Source: Quillaja saponaria (lineage: Eukaryota > Streptophyta > Magnoliopsida > Fabales > Quillajaceae). Taken from it: 64,000 bases of DNA. The DNA lies in NCBI GenBank assembly GCA_029379385.1, contig CM055614.1, forward strand, positions 13,273,528 through 13,337,527, in the 5' to 3' direction. A model generated the notes under the pieces. The model was given only the letters and a program-made list of their open reading frames with translations, did no database searches and was not told the DNA's origin. Positions 48,977 through 62,500 of the stretch are shown piece after piece. The position numbers and the translations under genes were made by a program. Each line of letters begins with the position of its first letter. Positions within the stretch are counted from its first letter, which is position 1.

Positions 48977-51418
48977 ATTTGAATAGATAGACTTTTGAGA
49001 CTTTATAAATGAAATTCTAAATAGGGTAATGTTATTAATTATACTTAATATTTTAACACTTAAAGTTAAAAAAATTAAGAATAAATAATGATAATTAAAA
49101 TTTTAAGAGAATCCGACTTAGAATATATGGTTATTTATTAGGTTTTCAGATCTGCCAATAACACCAACTCAGAAAATGAGCCAAGGATTATAATTTATTT
49201 GAAGTCGAATTATAAAAAGAAATATATAATATTTTATAATATAAAATTAAAAAATATATAAAAAAAAACATAATTATATATACAAGAAACACTTTTATTT
49301 CAACATTTATAATAATATAATTAGTAAAAACCTATTTCTTGAACCTAAGGCTCTTGTTGACAAATGATTTTTTTTTTTTTTTTGTAAAAAAAAGAAAAAA
49401 AAAAAATAGTAAGTGACACATCACGTTTCAAACTGGGTCAACCCATCAAATCCGTGGCTGGGTTGATTGGGTATCTAAAACTTGCTCGGGTTGGACTGGT
49501 TTTCACCAGGTTAGACTACCATTAGTTTGAAACTTCAACTGGCTTGGGTCCTTGATTTTTTGGGTCTGAAAACACTATTATTTATGTTACTGATGAGTTT
49601 TATTATGGAGAATCCACTGATTTAAACTAAATTTTAGTGGGAATAGCAATTTATTTTGTGAAAATAACATTTCCATTTAATATTTATACTATATATAAAA
49701 GTTGCTTAATGACAATTTTTTTTTGATTTCTTAAAACCCATTGTAAAATTTTAATTTCTATTCTTACCCCTTTTTAGTTCAACTTCTAACTTTTTAATTT
49801 TACTTAAATAACTTTTGAATAGTGATAGTTCAATAATTAAATTCTTTATATCTAACAAATTTTATATAATTTATCACTATATTAACTCCCCATGTCACAT
49901 TGTTTTATCATAGGGTTGTGATTGCTTTCATTCTATTTATATTATTAAAATTTAATAATGATTAATTTTTTATATTTAACAAGTTATCTATAATTGAATA
50001 CCATATTAAATATCTCATCTCACTTTGTTTATTGCATAGAAGTCATGTATGTGTTGTTATTAATTCCTATGGAGTATGATTACATTTGTGTAATATCTTG
50101 ATTATTTTTTTAATGGTTCACTGAAAAGATTTGCTCTTGATTAATTTTCAATTCTATTATTGAATAAGTTTTTTTCTTCTTTTTTTCCATAGAAAAGCCT
50201 TTTTATTTTTCCTAAAACATTTTGAAAAAAAATTAATAATAATAACAAAACAACATAATATACATGTATGCTAGTAATTGTTATTATTTATTAGATTTAT
50301 AAACAAGAAAGCACCTTAATATTTATAAATGTAATATTTGAGAGAACTTATCTTTATTAAATCAGTAGGTTTTAAGGAAAAAACATGAAACTCCTAAATT
50401 TAAAATAATGTTTTAGATCATTTTGACAAAAAAAATTGTTTATAACTATTGATAGTAAATTGAATGAAATAATTTTTGATAATACCAATATTTGACAATA
50501 TAAATTTAAATTAATTGTGCTATAAAGTAATTGGTTTCTAAGTATTAATTAAGTAGGGTGGGAGAATAAATATAGTTTTTTTGGCTTGATACTGAATTTA
50601 ACAAGATTTTAGTAGTTATAAGATTGTAATTATTATTATTTTTCTGTTAATAAGTTTTTGATACAAATTAAATTGAATCAACTATTAAGTTTAAATTTAA
50701 TTGACTTTGGAGGCAAACTTTTTGTTTTTCATTTTTGATAATTCATTGGAAAGAAAGCATTAATCAGAATCTTGATAAATGCTATTACTCTGATTATTTT
50801 CTTTGTTATTATAGCTTAAAATCATTTATGATTGTGTGCTTGGAATTTTACAAAATAATATTGTGACTCTTTGTTTTATCTTAACTTTCATATCTATCAT
50901 TTTTTTCTTATATAATAAAATGAAAAATAGAAAAATATACGAGTTCCAATATTAAAGCATGCAAGAATATAAGTAAATATTAAACCAAATTTTTTTATAT
51001 GCATAGAAAAACAAATAATTAAAAAATAATGAAGTAGAGCAGGAGAGTGGGAGAATGAAAAAGTGCAAAGGTTATTGTATTGTGTGTGGAGATCATGTTA
51101 TATATTAGCAATTATCAACAAAACTTTATGAGTTTAATTTAAAAAAAAAAAAAAAATTTAAATAAGTATATGTGATATAATAGGAGAGCATAAGGGGCCT
51201 CTGACTTGAGATTGGACTTAGGATTACGGTTAGGTTTAGGATTAGGATTTGGAATAAAAAAAAGATATATTTTATAATATAATATTTATTTTTTATTAAT
51301 AAATATAATAATAATTTTAAACTAAATTGTTTAAATGATTGAATTTTTAAAAAATAATATAAATAGTTAAAATTAAAGAAATTCTATCAATTCTATGATA
51401 CTTAGAAGGAGCTGGATG
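48977..51418. other. Long AT-rich intergenic stretch, no gene
   Basis: 2.4 kb with no credible coding region. A T17/A-rich run lies at 49371-49406. A GGGTCAACCCATC / GGGTTGATTGGGT block (49430-49570) resembles a MITE fragment. TTAGGATT-like words cluster at 51209-51252. Confidence 0.5.
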
Positions 51419-51427
51419 CAAAACATA

Positions 51428-51791
51428 GGAAAATATGCTTAAAGGGTGTTAATCCCAAAACAAGAAGTCTAAAAAGTGGATTCTAAATACAAATTGCATG
51501 AAAGGGGTACTTTCTAACACCAAGTGTTGAAACACCCGGTTTTTTTACTTGCCATATCAACTCTCTTTTGCCACAAGGACGCCTTGCGCCCAATTAGAGT
51601 CTAAAATAGTGTTTAAAGAACTTTGACTGGGTCTTTTGCATAACAGGTGGTTGGCTTGGAGCTGACGTGGCAATAGAAGCCGGTTGTTTAACACATGGTT
51701 TTAGAAAATAACTCCTTCACACAATTTGATTTTAGAATCTAACATTTACACTTTTAAGTTTTAGGACAGACACCCTTTAAGCAAATTTTCC
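51428..51791. mobile_element. Mutator-like non-autonomous element (TIR-MITE) with 9-bp target duplication
   Basis: Long terminal inverted repeats of about 115 bp: left GGAAAATATGCTTAAAGGGT, right reading inward GGAAAATTTGCTTAAAGGGT, continuing with GATTCTAAA.. and CA.GTGTT.AA.CA.CCGG in both arms. The flanks are identical CAAAACATA (51419-51427 and 51792-51800), the 9-bp duplication that marks Mutator transposition. 364 bp, non-coding. It ends 419 bp before the ATG of the RING gene, so it lies in its promoter or leader. Confidence 0.9.
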
Positions 51792-51800
51792 CAAAACATA

Positions 51801-52210
51801 TGGGGTACTATAAAATTCTCATATTTAACTGTCATTCAAGAAAAATAAGAACAAGATGAAGGGCTTAACCGTCAGAAAAAGATGAAGGGCTTAACAGTCA
51901 TTTAAACAGTACTACTTGGTTTGCCATTTTAGTTATTTTACTACACCACCTAAAAAAAGAGAGAGAAAAAGGATCAAATTCAACGACCCATCTCCCCTGT
52001 ATCTAGTAGTATCTATCTACCTTTCAACGTTAACAGTAGCTGACTGAGCAAAAGCACTTCCGTTGCTACATCTCCAAATAAGAAACAAAATGACTTTGTA
52101 GTTTGTTTGGAGATACTTCCACTCTCAAAACTTGGATTTAATTCTTCGTTTTATTAATTGCTTGTTTATACCTTAAGCTTAATTATGTACCTCCGTTTTT
52201 CTCTCTAGCC
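51801..52210 (+). promoter_or_regulatory. Promoter/leader region of the RING-H2 gene
   Basis: Contains AAGATGAAGGGCTTAACNGTCA twice (51854-51875 and 51880-51901, one base unresolved by the mismatch) and a pyrimidine-rich leader before TCTAGCCATGTC at 52204. A TATA box is not obvious. Confidence 0.4.
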
Positions 52211-55200
52211 ATGTCATCAGAAAGCACCACAGCGGAGGCGTCCGACAGCAACGCGCCTCTCCTACGCCTCCGCCATGGAAATTCCGATGACTCTGGTCGG
52301 ACTCCGACACTCGCGCTTCTGCTAGGCCGCGCCTCGGGTCGGAGGGGGCCGTCCATGCTTGTTCGAGAGACTGCGGCTCGTCAGCTTGAGGAGCGGCGAG
52401 TCGATTGGGGTTACTCGAAGCCAGTGGTTGCGCTGGATATCACGTGGAACATGGCTTTTGTGGTGGTTTCCGCGGTTATGATGATTTGTACGCCTAACGA
52501 GCACCCGAACACGCCGATTCGGCTATGGATCTGTGGGTATGCTCTACAGTGCTTAGTTCATGTAGTGTTGGTGTGGCTCGAGTACCGGAGGAGGAATGGA
52601 AGGGTGTCACCCAGGCGGACTCGTGACGTGGAAAGTCAAGCTGGCGTCGTTGAGGACGTCAACGATAGTGAGGATGAGGATGTTAGTGATGGGAACTCAG
52701 GAAGTTCGTCTCAATCTGGGTAGGTTGAACATGTTATAATCCATACTTTTTTATATTTACTATTTGAGCTGAATTTCAAGTATTGGTTTTGATATGATAA
52801 TTCAATTTTAGTGTCTAGGTTTTAATTGTGTGTGTGTTTGTGCCTTTTTGATATACTTCTTTAAGGATTGTGGTGAATTTTGAAGATGAATTGTTGCAAT
52901 TCTGTCAATAAATTTTGGGATTCTTTTGTATGGACTTCTATCTTGATTCCTGCTTGCTTTCGTAATACTTTTCAAAATATTCTTTGGGTTTGGAAACACA
53001 ACAAATGGTTTAATTGATTAAACTAGACATGAGAAATATGGGAAATGGTAATGGCTGGGCAGTAAATCTTCGTAGTTAATATGTGGGTGTGAAATTTAAG
53101 ATAAGTTATTTTAAATAATTCCAATTAGAAATGTTTAGTTAAGCAGTGAAAAAAGGCGTTCTAAGGAAAGTCAATAGACTAACATTCAAAATATAGGAGG
53201 TGAGTGGTGTTTTACCTCTTGTGTACTTCCCCTGGCAGTGTTCCGGTGATTTTTTTACATATGAAAATATAAATCAAGACATATAGGAATTTCAAAAATG
53301 TCACAATGTAGAGAAAAAAAGATAAATATCCATCTGAAAAGAAAAGTTCTTCAAAAGCATACTCTTCATTCACTCTTTCTTTCTGGCTGTGAATAATTTT
53401 ATTATGATACTTAGCCATAGAAACCGCAGCTGGGCACTGCCTTTCAGGACATGACATTGTTTCCATGCCATTCTCTTTGTTTGTAGCATCTAACCACATC
53501 CTATATGGTCACCGGAAAGACTGAATTAACTCCTTTGAAAGAAAATCTCCATAATTCAATATGCTATAATAGCTCATAGTTTATATCATTTGCCAGGCTT
53601 TCTGTTAACGTTCAGTATATGGTATCTAATCCACTGGATTTTACTAGGAGCAAGAAAGAAATAAAAATTCTTGCCTTTTTCAGTGTGTATCTTTTTACAG
53701 CGGACAATATGATTATTCATAAATTATAGGTGTTGATAATCAAAAGCATGCAAAATACACGTTCTTGTTCTACCTGCTGGGCTGCCAAGTGTATTTCTGT
53801 TTTAGAGTTCAGAAATTCCCTCTAGCTCCAGTCTTCAATGCAAATCCGCTTATGCATGCTTCTCTAGAACTTCTATAGGTTTTGTATTTGTATTATTAGC
53901 AGATGCTGAGTTTGTTTATGTATGACATAGATTCACTAAACGATGTGAATCGGTGAATACAATGGCATCATTTCTTTGGTGGATAGTTGGATTTTATTGG
54001 GTAGTATCTGGTGGTGATATCCTTTTGCAAGATGCTCCACGTTTGTACTGGTAAGCCTTTTTTTCATTTCTGATAGTTGATAATCATCTTTGTTGAATAT
54101 TCATACATGCACTAGAACAATGGTTGTGAAACCATTATGCATTTAACTGTTTCACCTTCATGATCTTAAATTACTTTCTCCTTTTTCTGTAAACCAACTT
54201 TACATTCTAATTTCTAAGTTTATGGAAGGTATACTCTTATTGATCAACTCATATTATCAAACTACATATAGTTCAAATTTTAATGTCCTTGTAACTATAA
54301 ATTAACTTCTTAATTTATTCTTGTTGTTTTCTAATAGAACTGAACCTAATATCCTCCACGTTTATTGTACTGGTGCAGTTTTACAATAAATGTTTCATGT
54401 AAATCTGATTCTTTAAAAGTATAGCAGTTTATACTTTGTACTAATGCAATTGGCTCATAATCCTTCCAAACACATAAAAAGCAGGTTCTATACTTTCTTT
54501 TTCCCTGCTCTTTTATGTGTTGGATTTATGGTAAATGCTGTTGGCTCTGCAAACGATAACTGAGGGGTTTTTGGTTCTGCATATCTGCAGGTTGGCTGTG
54601 GTTTTTCTGGCATTTGATGTTTTCTTTGCCATCTTCTGTGTTGTTTTGGCATGTCTAATTGGAATTGCTCTCTGTTGTTGCTTGCCTTGCATCATTGCTA
54701 TTCTCTATGCTGTTGCTGGACAGGTACTATTTACACTTAGAATTAAAATCCTTCAAAAAGTTGAGAGCCTTGAAAATTAATGTTGGTGTTGTCTATGTGT
54801 GGTAATATAGGAAGGTGCATCGGAAGCAGATCTCAGTACCCTTCCAAAATACAGATTTCGAATGATAAGTAATGAGGAAAAGTCTAGTGGGGGAGCAGGG
54901 TCAATGGTTCCCACAGATACAAGTAGTGGATACTTGGCAAATGAAAGAATACTTTTACCTGAAGATGCGGTATGTACTTGTTTTAGCATAGATCTACAGA
55001 TTACTTCCTATCTGGCTGCTTCTCTCGGGAATCCACCATTTTTTTGTTTTTTTTTGGAGAAGAAATGGATAGTTGCTTATCTCTTATATTTTTTCATTGG
55101 ATATGCTCATATGCATATTCGTATTAGTAATTTAGTACATATACCTTCCATGTGTTTGTGCATGAAGATGGATGCGCAAACGGGAATAATGAACTGAATA

Positions 55201-57487
55201 TTTAGAGAATCTGGATATATGACTGGTTTGTAAGGGTTTTTGTTTTCCTCCCTCAAACTAAGCAGTTGTAATCAGTGTTGTAAGGCATGCCTCATGCACA
55301 AAAGGCAAGCCTATGCACCCCTCAGGTGAGACTCTTTCATGTACTCATGTGCCTAGCCCACTTATACATGTGTCTAGGCCCCACTGTACTATTGGACCTC
55401 TTAGGAATTTAAAAAGCAGAAGCATTAATTTTTTTAGCTTAGAGCTAGTTTTACTTGCTAGACTTGATGGACTACTCGCTGGGCCTCTTACTTTTAGCTA
55501 TATTTTTTCTGTTTTTACTTATCACTTGCTAGAATCTTGCCTACTTTTTTTTATTACTGTTACATAATGTATTGGTGTTAGTTTTTACTTGCTGGAAGCT
55601 TGAAACTCTTGCCTGTAGTTTTTCTTTTCATTAGCAGAGCACCTGGCTTTCCTCAAGCGCGCTCCTGGCGACTAGAGCCAAGGCTCCTGGACCCTAACGC
55701 CTAGGTGCCCCTAGGGTCTTTGATAACACCAGTTGTCATTAGTTAATGTTATTATTATGCTAAGTGGTTACCTTTTTATAGGGTGCTGTAGTGACTTCAC
55801 TGTCATGCTAAGTGAATTATTTCCTTCACATGCTCAAACAATTTAGAGGTAAGTTGCGAGGACTCATTCTAGAGATAGCATTATGCATGTACTATGAGCT
55901 CAAGAAGTACTGTACGAAAAAAATAAAATTGGAGGAGTGCTCTGGAGCATTTATTGCATGTCATTTTGATATTAGGGCTAAGAACATCGACTGTCAAGCT
56001 TGCATAATCTTTGGGATTCAATCAGGGATGATTTGAATCTAGAGCATTTTCTTGGATGGGACAAACTTATAGATTTGTATATTTTGGGGTCCATTGTAGA
56101 AATTGAATTTTGTAAACTGAGAAGCATACATGTGATGCGGGGCAGGACCCCTGCTGATCCCCTTGGTTCCGTCCCTGGATTCAGCTATACCATTTTGTGA
56201 TTAGTCAATTAACTTAGTTCTGAAAAAGAAAAAATAAAAATGGTTATGTGATTAGGCGAAGATATGACGTTCCATAACATAGAGATTATTATTTATTGAA
56301 ACGGTGTGTTTGGGATAACTATCTCAATGGGCCTTCTTTGTGATATACCAAATTTCGACTGATGAAAGCTTGATTCTTTCGATCTGCCTGAGGAACTTTT
56401 GTTGACCTTTCAATTCTATCTGAGGATATGTCTGCCGTGACATTTCTTATGTTATATTCTTCCTTATAACTTGGTTCAAGGCCTCTTTTGTCTTCTTTGA
56501 TTCTTCATCTTGAATACAGCTCTTTCCCTGTGGCTTTTATATGAACATTTTGATATCATATCAAATTAACTGTGTTTGAATCATTCTAGTAATATTTCGT
56601 AATTCCGTTAGCTGACATGTCTTCATGTTTTTGCTATCTTGGAAGACATTTTTGTCCTGTATAGAACTTATTCTATCTTGGATGAAGCTTGTAGAGAACT
56701 TATTCACAACAACTGTCATTGCAAACAAGAATAATTTTTTTTTAGTGTTGATTGAGTTTGATGGTGGCAAGTTACTATGGAAAACCATGATTTTCAGGTC
56801 ATATGAAAAAATTGTGAAAGGTTAAAGGTTGGGAATGCAGAAAATAAGGAAATGGAATTATAGATGACTTTTTTTTTTTCTGACTCTGAACAGTGTTTTG
56901 TCAATATAAACTTTAGGTTTAAAGTGGCCTTGAATTATAATGCCAGTATGACTTGATGATTGGTTTTTTAGTTGTGAATTATAATATCTCAAGGCCAGAA
57001 ATATGAAGTATGAATTGTGATATATTTTCATTTTTTTGATGGATATGAAATATGAATTTTAAGTTCACTGTTCTTCAGTTTTTTTAACTTTTACTTTCTG
57101 TGTTTTTTTTGGTCAAACACCTCCTGTACTTGGTTTGGTAGTTCAGATACTAGTAGGGGACTCTCCATATTTGAATTTGTTCCTCAAGCATGGTGCCAGT
57201 GCCCTCTATTGGGCCTGTGCACATGTGAGGGTAGTGGGCTCTACATTTGTCCAAGTATTGTGTTAAGTATATTTATTTAGAAAATGGTAACGCAAATTCT
57301 ATAGATTTTAGGTTTGCAATTTTCTTTTCAGGAATGCTGTATATGTCTTAGCTCATATGAAGATGGGGCAGAACTCCATGCTCTTCCTTGCAATCATCAT
57401 TATCATGCAACATGTATTGTGAAGTGGTTGAAGATGAATGCAACGTGTCCTCTCTGCAAGTACAATATTCTCAAGGGAAATGAATAG
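52211..57487 (+). CDS. Multi-pass membrane RING-H2 E3 ubiquitin ligase, At1g12760/At1g63170-like (5 exons, 358 aa)
   Basis: Exons 52211-52719, 53931-54050, 54591-54723, 54811-54969, 57332-57487 (TAG); phases and GT-AG sites agree. The protein has a Ser/Arg-rich N-terminus ([29 protein letters not shown]), hydrophobic helices at about 73-93, 102-123, 181-197 and 211-251, an acidic loop at 148-160 ([14 protein letters not shown]), a linker with TLPKYRF, and a C-terminal RING-H2. The RING ligands are C309-x2-C312-x14-C327-x-H329-x2-H332-x2-C335-x10-C346-x2-C349, with the E2-contact residues I311 and W339. All are intact, so ligase activity is expected, probably at an endomembrane. The family is plant-wide; substrates are not known from sequence. 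The start follows a CT-rich leader and gives the expected N-terminus. A MITE occupies intron 4. Confidence 0.93.
55273..55731. mobile_element. hAT-like MITE in intron 4 of the RING-H2 gene
   Basis: Left end CAGTGTTGTAAGGC, right end reading inward TGGTGTTATCAAAG (imperfect inverted ends). Flanks GTTGTAAT (55265-55272) and GTTGTCAT (55732-55739) agree at 7 of 8 bases, as for hAT target duplications. The 459-bp interior is GC-richer than the intron, with GGCAAGCCTATGCACCCCT and GCCTAGGTGCCCCTAGGG, typical of the 'CAGTG..GGCGC' dispersed plant MITEs. Confidence 0.7.
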
Positions 57488-58262
57488 GTATGAAGTTCGA
57501 GTAAGACCTCACCCACCAGATGGTGGCTCTTCTGTTGCTGTTCTCCGTACGTAGAGAAAAAATCAAGGCCAAATAGAAGCTTTTTGGATTATTTGTCAAT
57601 AAAAGCCAAAGCATTTTGTTTGTTGTTATGGCAGTCAGCTTGCCGGCACTTCTGATATATGTTTTTCTTGTTCCTAGAAGGAAAATTGTTAGCTCCAAGT
57701 AGTGTTAAGAGCGTATATCATTGCGATTCAGGTGTATGAGTTAATTTGTCACTAAACTTTTAAGATAGGAATTTGTTGTCTCAGTTTGGTTGTCACTGGA
57801 TCCAAAATGCATTCTTTGTGTAGACAAATATCACACTACTCTTGTGATTGTGCCCTGACTGTAGTGGTAAACATTGTTTTTCAAATGAAGATATTTAGTA
57901 CTGTTATAGTTGGATTTGATTCCCCGGGAGATGTTTGGATCTCTTTCACTTGCTCCAAAGATTGTGCAGTGTATGTAGCTCATTCTATTTTTTTTCACTG
58001 TTTCAGCTCTTCACCGTGACTGGTCACCTCTTTTTTTTCCCCGAGTTCCTCACCTCTGCTAGTCATACCTCCATGGCTCGATCCCTTCCTTTTCTTTTTC
58101 TCTCGATTTTTGCTTCCTTCTTATCAGGTCTCAGTACACTTACCTACTCTGAAATGAGGAAACAGCTCCTAATTAGGGGCTCAAGTTTGAGATCTTGAGG
58201 TGCTCAGACCTCCAATTTACAGATCAGTAGTAGTCTAATTATTTCTTTTTCTTCTAATTTCA
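57488..58262. other. 3' flank of the RING-H2 gene
   Basis: Holds the 3' UTR (AATAAA at 57598-57603 is a candidate polyadenylation signal). No other gene recognised before the LTR. Confidence 0.5.
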
Positions 58263-58830
58263 TGAATTAGGGTTCTTGATGGATTTGGGGGTTAAAGAAT
58301 TGGTCTTTCTTAGCTCACGTGATTTTTTTTCATATCCTTTTTGTGTACAGATGGAATTTTTTAGAAATTGTATTTTGGAGAACTTAGAAAATTTTTGATA
58401 GGGTACATTATAAGTTTCTCTTGGGAGAGCAAAAGCTCCTCCGATTCTTCTGAAAATATATTTTTTGCATGAAAGTGTAAGCTTCAAAAGCTAAAAATGG
58501 TGGTCTTGACAGAAATTTCAGAGAAAGAGCGAAATTGTGAGAAAAACTATCTATCGAAAAGGAAAAGAAAAATTCTTTATTCACCTGATTGATTCCCTTA
58601 TACCCGAATTTCCCACGTAGAATACAGCTTGACTCACCCAATTTCAGTTGTAGTACAGTTCAGATTCTAACAACCTAACTTTCAGACCATTGCACACTTG
58701 CACACGTGTCCTTCCTTATTAACCGAAAATAAAAAAACGGTGTCATTCAAGTTGACAAATTCAAAATAAAAGGAAAACAGGAAAATGCGGAAAAGGAAAC
58801 GGTGCCGTTTCTTAAGGTTCTGCAACAACA
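58263..58830 (-). repeat. Gypsy retrotransposon 3' LTR with polypurine tract
   Basis: On the minus strand the tract GGTCTCGGGGGGGAA ends at 58831, and the LTR runs from TGTTGTTGCAGAACC (58830) to AACCCTAATTCA (58263): TG...CA ends, 568 bp. Inside are GGGTATAAGGGAATCAATCA and GTGAATAAAGAA, leader-like sequence common in plant Gypsy LTRs. The matching 5' LTR is not in the window. Confidence 0.7.
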
Positions 58831-59500
58831 TTCCCCCCCGAGACCACCCTTGTCCTCTAGAGCTTCCAGATCTTCCCAAGTAGCATCATTCATAAACGAA
58901 TTTGACCACTGCACCAATATTTGAGTCACAGGTTTGTTGCCCTTTGGACGCAGTCTAGAAACCAAACCAGGCAAACAGCCATAGGTTTTTTTTGTAATAG
59001 CCCATCATCATCGATCAAAGGTAAGGAGGCCATCACAGGGTGATTAACAATCGAAAGCTTTAGCCTAGAAACATGGAAAACATAGTGTATTTTAGCTGTA
59101 GGTGGAGGCATCAATTTGTAGGCTACAACACCAATCTTCAAAAGGATAAAAAATAGGCCGAAGTATTTGCTAAGCTTCATGTTGCTAAGTAGGGTGAGTG
59201 TAATGGTGAAGGTTCATCATAAACTGCCTTGTATGGAGTCGTTTGTATAGCACCATGGAAATTAGAATTATACTAGTATTTAGCCAAAGTCACTCACTTT
59301 GCCCAATGTGGTTAGGTTGCTCGCTTGTCACATCTTAAGTAAGTCTCCAAAATCTCACATTGGCCATCTGTGGTGATAAGCAATGAACAATTGTAGCTTA
59401 TGCTCGATAATTTTATCAATTATGTCCAAAAGGTGTTCTTTGTCCCAAGTAGCAAAACCTTATCTTTATCTGAAGTTGTTAGTGTCGAATTTGTCCAAGC
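58831..59500 (-). pseudogene. Gypsy integrase C-terminus with chromodomain-like tail, broken
   Basis: Minus-strand reading with frameshifts shows the integrase core motif YH.PQ.DGQ.E.LETYLRCDK (59390-59320), WAK..TLAKY.YNSNFHGA (59300-59250), IQTTPYKAVYDEP (about 59240-59205), then the intact tail MKLSKYFGLFFILLKIGVVA and AKIHYVFHVSRLK (59180-59050), and QILVQWSNSFMNDATWED (58920-58860), a chromodomain-like segment. This is the order expected in Ty3/Gypsy pol. Gag, protease and RT are missing. Confidence 0.8.
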
Positions 59501-62500
59501 TGAAGATCTGGTAAGGAGGTCTCCATGCTATTCTTTGATAGACTTGTAGTCACACCCCTCACGGAGGCATGACTGGCCGGAAGATTAGGTAACCAACCCT
59601 TCGTAACCCTGAATTCAAACAAAGAAACAAATATGACTTTTGACTAAACCAAGGAATAAAAGTAAAATTTAGAAAATACAAGTTAATTACAAAATGTTTA
59701 TTTTCTGAAATGTGTAACAATTTACTAAAAATTTTGACAGAAGTTCCTTGTATATTGGAACATACCCAAAATACAAATACATAACACATTGTTACATTCA
59801 ACCAGTTTACACAACATCAATATACATAGGGAGCTCTGCCTACCATTTAATGAATAATAACCATTAAACTATTAAAATCAAACACGACATTCAAAACCCT
59901 AACGTGACTGCAAACTTTCATCTTTTGGCTTCAAGTATTAGATCTCGAAAAATACTTTGTCACACGCTATTGGCAAGTCTCGAACTCGATGATGATGTAT
60001 ATTGAAATCCTGTTACTGAAAAAAATCAATAGCAGAGTGGTGAGTCTCATAGAACTCAGTGAGTGGAAAAGCATACCTAAAGGTTACTAGCATCACTTAA
60101 GACACATATATAATACATAATCAATTAATATCAACATATCATAAATTTCAAAATAACTAAAGTTACACGTACGCAGATATGGAAAGCATCAAACTTAACA
60201 TAGTTTAAGTAACACACTATACCATCAAATCAAAACAATCAAAGCATATAAAAGGCCAATAGAGTAACTCAGCCCTGCATAACATATATCTCTCCCTATC
60301 GAGCAGTTTTACGCCCGCACAATAAATTTATTCTTCTTACATAATCCATTCCACCGAGGCTGAGCACTCAATCATTTTAAAACAATTATCAGAATCACAA
60401 TATCCTAGGTGCACCTAGATTCTATTTTGGAAAGTAAAAATCATTTCAGAAGAAAAACACTTTTATTGGCATTATATCAACCACAACAATTTCACACAAC
60501 AAACATAATTCAAATAACTCAAATTAAGCACTACATATACTTATGCTTCCATGTAAACATAACAAGTACACATATTAATCTAGCAACCAAAAGGTAGCAT
60601 TTATCTATTTACCGTTTACCGATCTTACTCATCATTCCCTCTTACGTTCACGCGCGTCATTGGTTCAACCACAAGTTCAAGAGCTGCAATTAAATTTTTT
60701 CAGTATGAATTAGTTTGACAATTTTATAGGTTATTACTTTTTCAGTTACGAAAATATATAGATACTAAGTTTCATGTACTTATTTAAAATTAATCATTTT
60801 TTAGACATTTTTACAATCATCTTGGAGATATGTTTAATTTTAACTTATATACTTAACCAAATTCAACAAAACCAAGTTCAATAATTATATTTAGGAAGTT
60901 AGCTATATTTCTTATTTAGGAACTTATCCTAAAATTCATCTTGAACACACTCAAATCCTCACATGAACATAAACGGGACACTTATACAATTTCTGGTTAC
61001 CAACCTTAGATTCCAGTGCTTATAAAATTCATATGTTTAATGTTAGGAACATTTAAATTTTTTTCACCCCATTCATAATTCATCCTTTAAGACCCTCTAA
61101 CATTAGTTAGATCAAAACATGTTCAATCAGGACTCGAAAATCACAACAATGACTTTCAACACCTCCAAAATACACATATCATAAAATTAAGACCTAAAAT
61201 AATTCATAATTAGTCCCTTGATATGTTAGGAACAATTTTTATTCAGAGTTCCAAAGCTAATTCAACCCCCAACCCTCAACAAAGTCCTTTAGATCGACTG
61301 AAGTTCACCTAAAATCTTTCACTAACCTAGCTGTAGTCCTAACAGCTCTAACGATAACTATACTTTAAATCAAGTTACTAATATCATCCCAAGATAATAA
61401 GATACACTTCTTATTTAGAACTCATAAATTAATCCAGTCTCGAAAATACCCAAAATATTGAATTTCTCTAACTTATAAAATCTGCCATTGCTTCCCTTTC
61501 ATTAACCATTCAACTCACATTTCTATCACTTTACCAACAGTTAATCACCTTTTTGTTCATACCTTTTACTCATTTTCATTAACTAGTTAACTCACAACAT
61601 TAACCAACTATTCTTTACTTTGGTTTTTAGGTTTTTTTATTCAAATTCAATTAATTACTAACCATAAAGATTTAAAAGTTCCAAGTTTTACCCATTACGT
61701 TTAACTAATTTCTTGTAAACATTTTATTCACATTCAATTGATCCCCCAATTAATTATTTAACTAATAGAGCTTGTATAACTCTATTCCTATGCATGTACT
61801 AACCTTTAACTTCTCTTAGTCATTCTATCAAACACTTTGTAAGCATGTTTCCTTCTAATTCATACATATATACACTTATATACCTAAACCAAGAAATCAA
61901 TAAGAATCATTAACTTCTCATTTTTTTGTTGTGAAATTCAAATTAGACTCATTATTTAGATTTAATTAAAACCTAACCTATGTATTCTTATCATTAACAC
62001 AATTAACCTTCCAACTTTCCTCTTCCTATTTATAAAATTACCATTGTTTTATTTGTTTTTCTAAACTTTTGGTCTAACTACCTCAAACATCCAATTCTTA
62101 TTGAACAAGAGAAAAACCAAGTTTAAACTTCAAGGACATAAACTAAACTTGAGTGCTTAAGATGAATTAAACTACCTCAAGTCCACAGCCAACTTACAGC
62201 CACTGCTGCCTTTAGTTCCCTTTTGATGTAGGTAGTCCAAGACAAGGAAAATGATGCCTGTTAGTACTAAGACAGGGGTTGCAAAGCTTGGATGACTAAC
62301 AGTTACCACACAGCCTGAAACAAAGCAGTTCCAAGGCAAAATGTTGGCCTTTGCTCGGCTTCTCCAAGCCTCACAAACTAGCTTCAACAAATAATAGGTA
62401 TATGGCTAACACAAGAGGGATTGCCTAGCCAAAGATTAAGGTTCCTATCTTGATTACAGAGGCAGAACAAAGGTTGAGCATATGAGGTATATGGGAATAA

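Noticed and set aside
62172..62390. 72-aa minus-strand frame with a hydrophobic stretch
   Set aside because: Lies in the repeat-like block, with no splice partners or recognisable domain.
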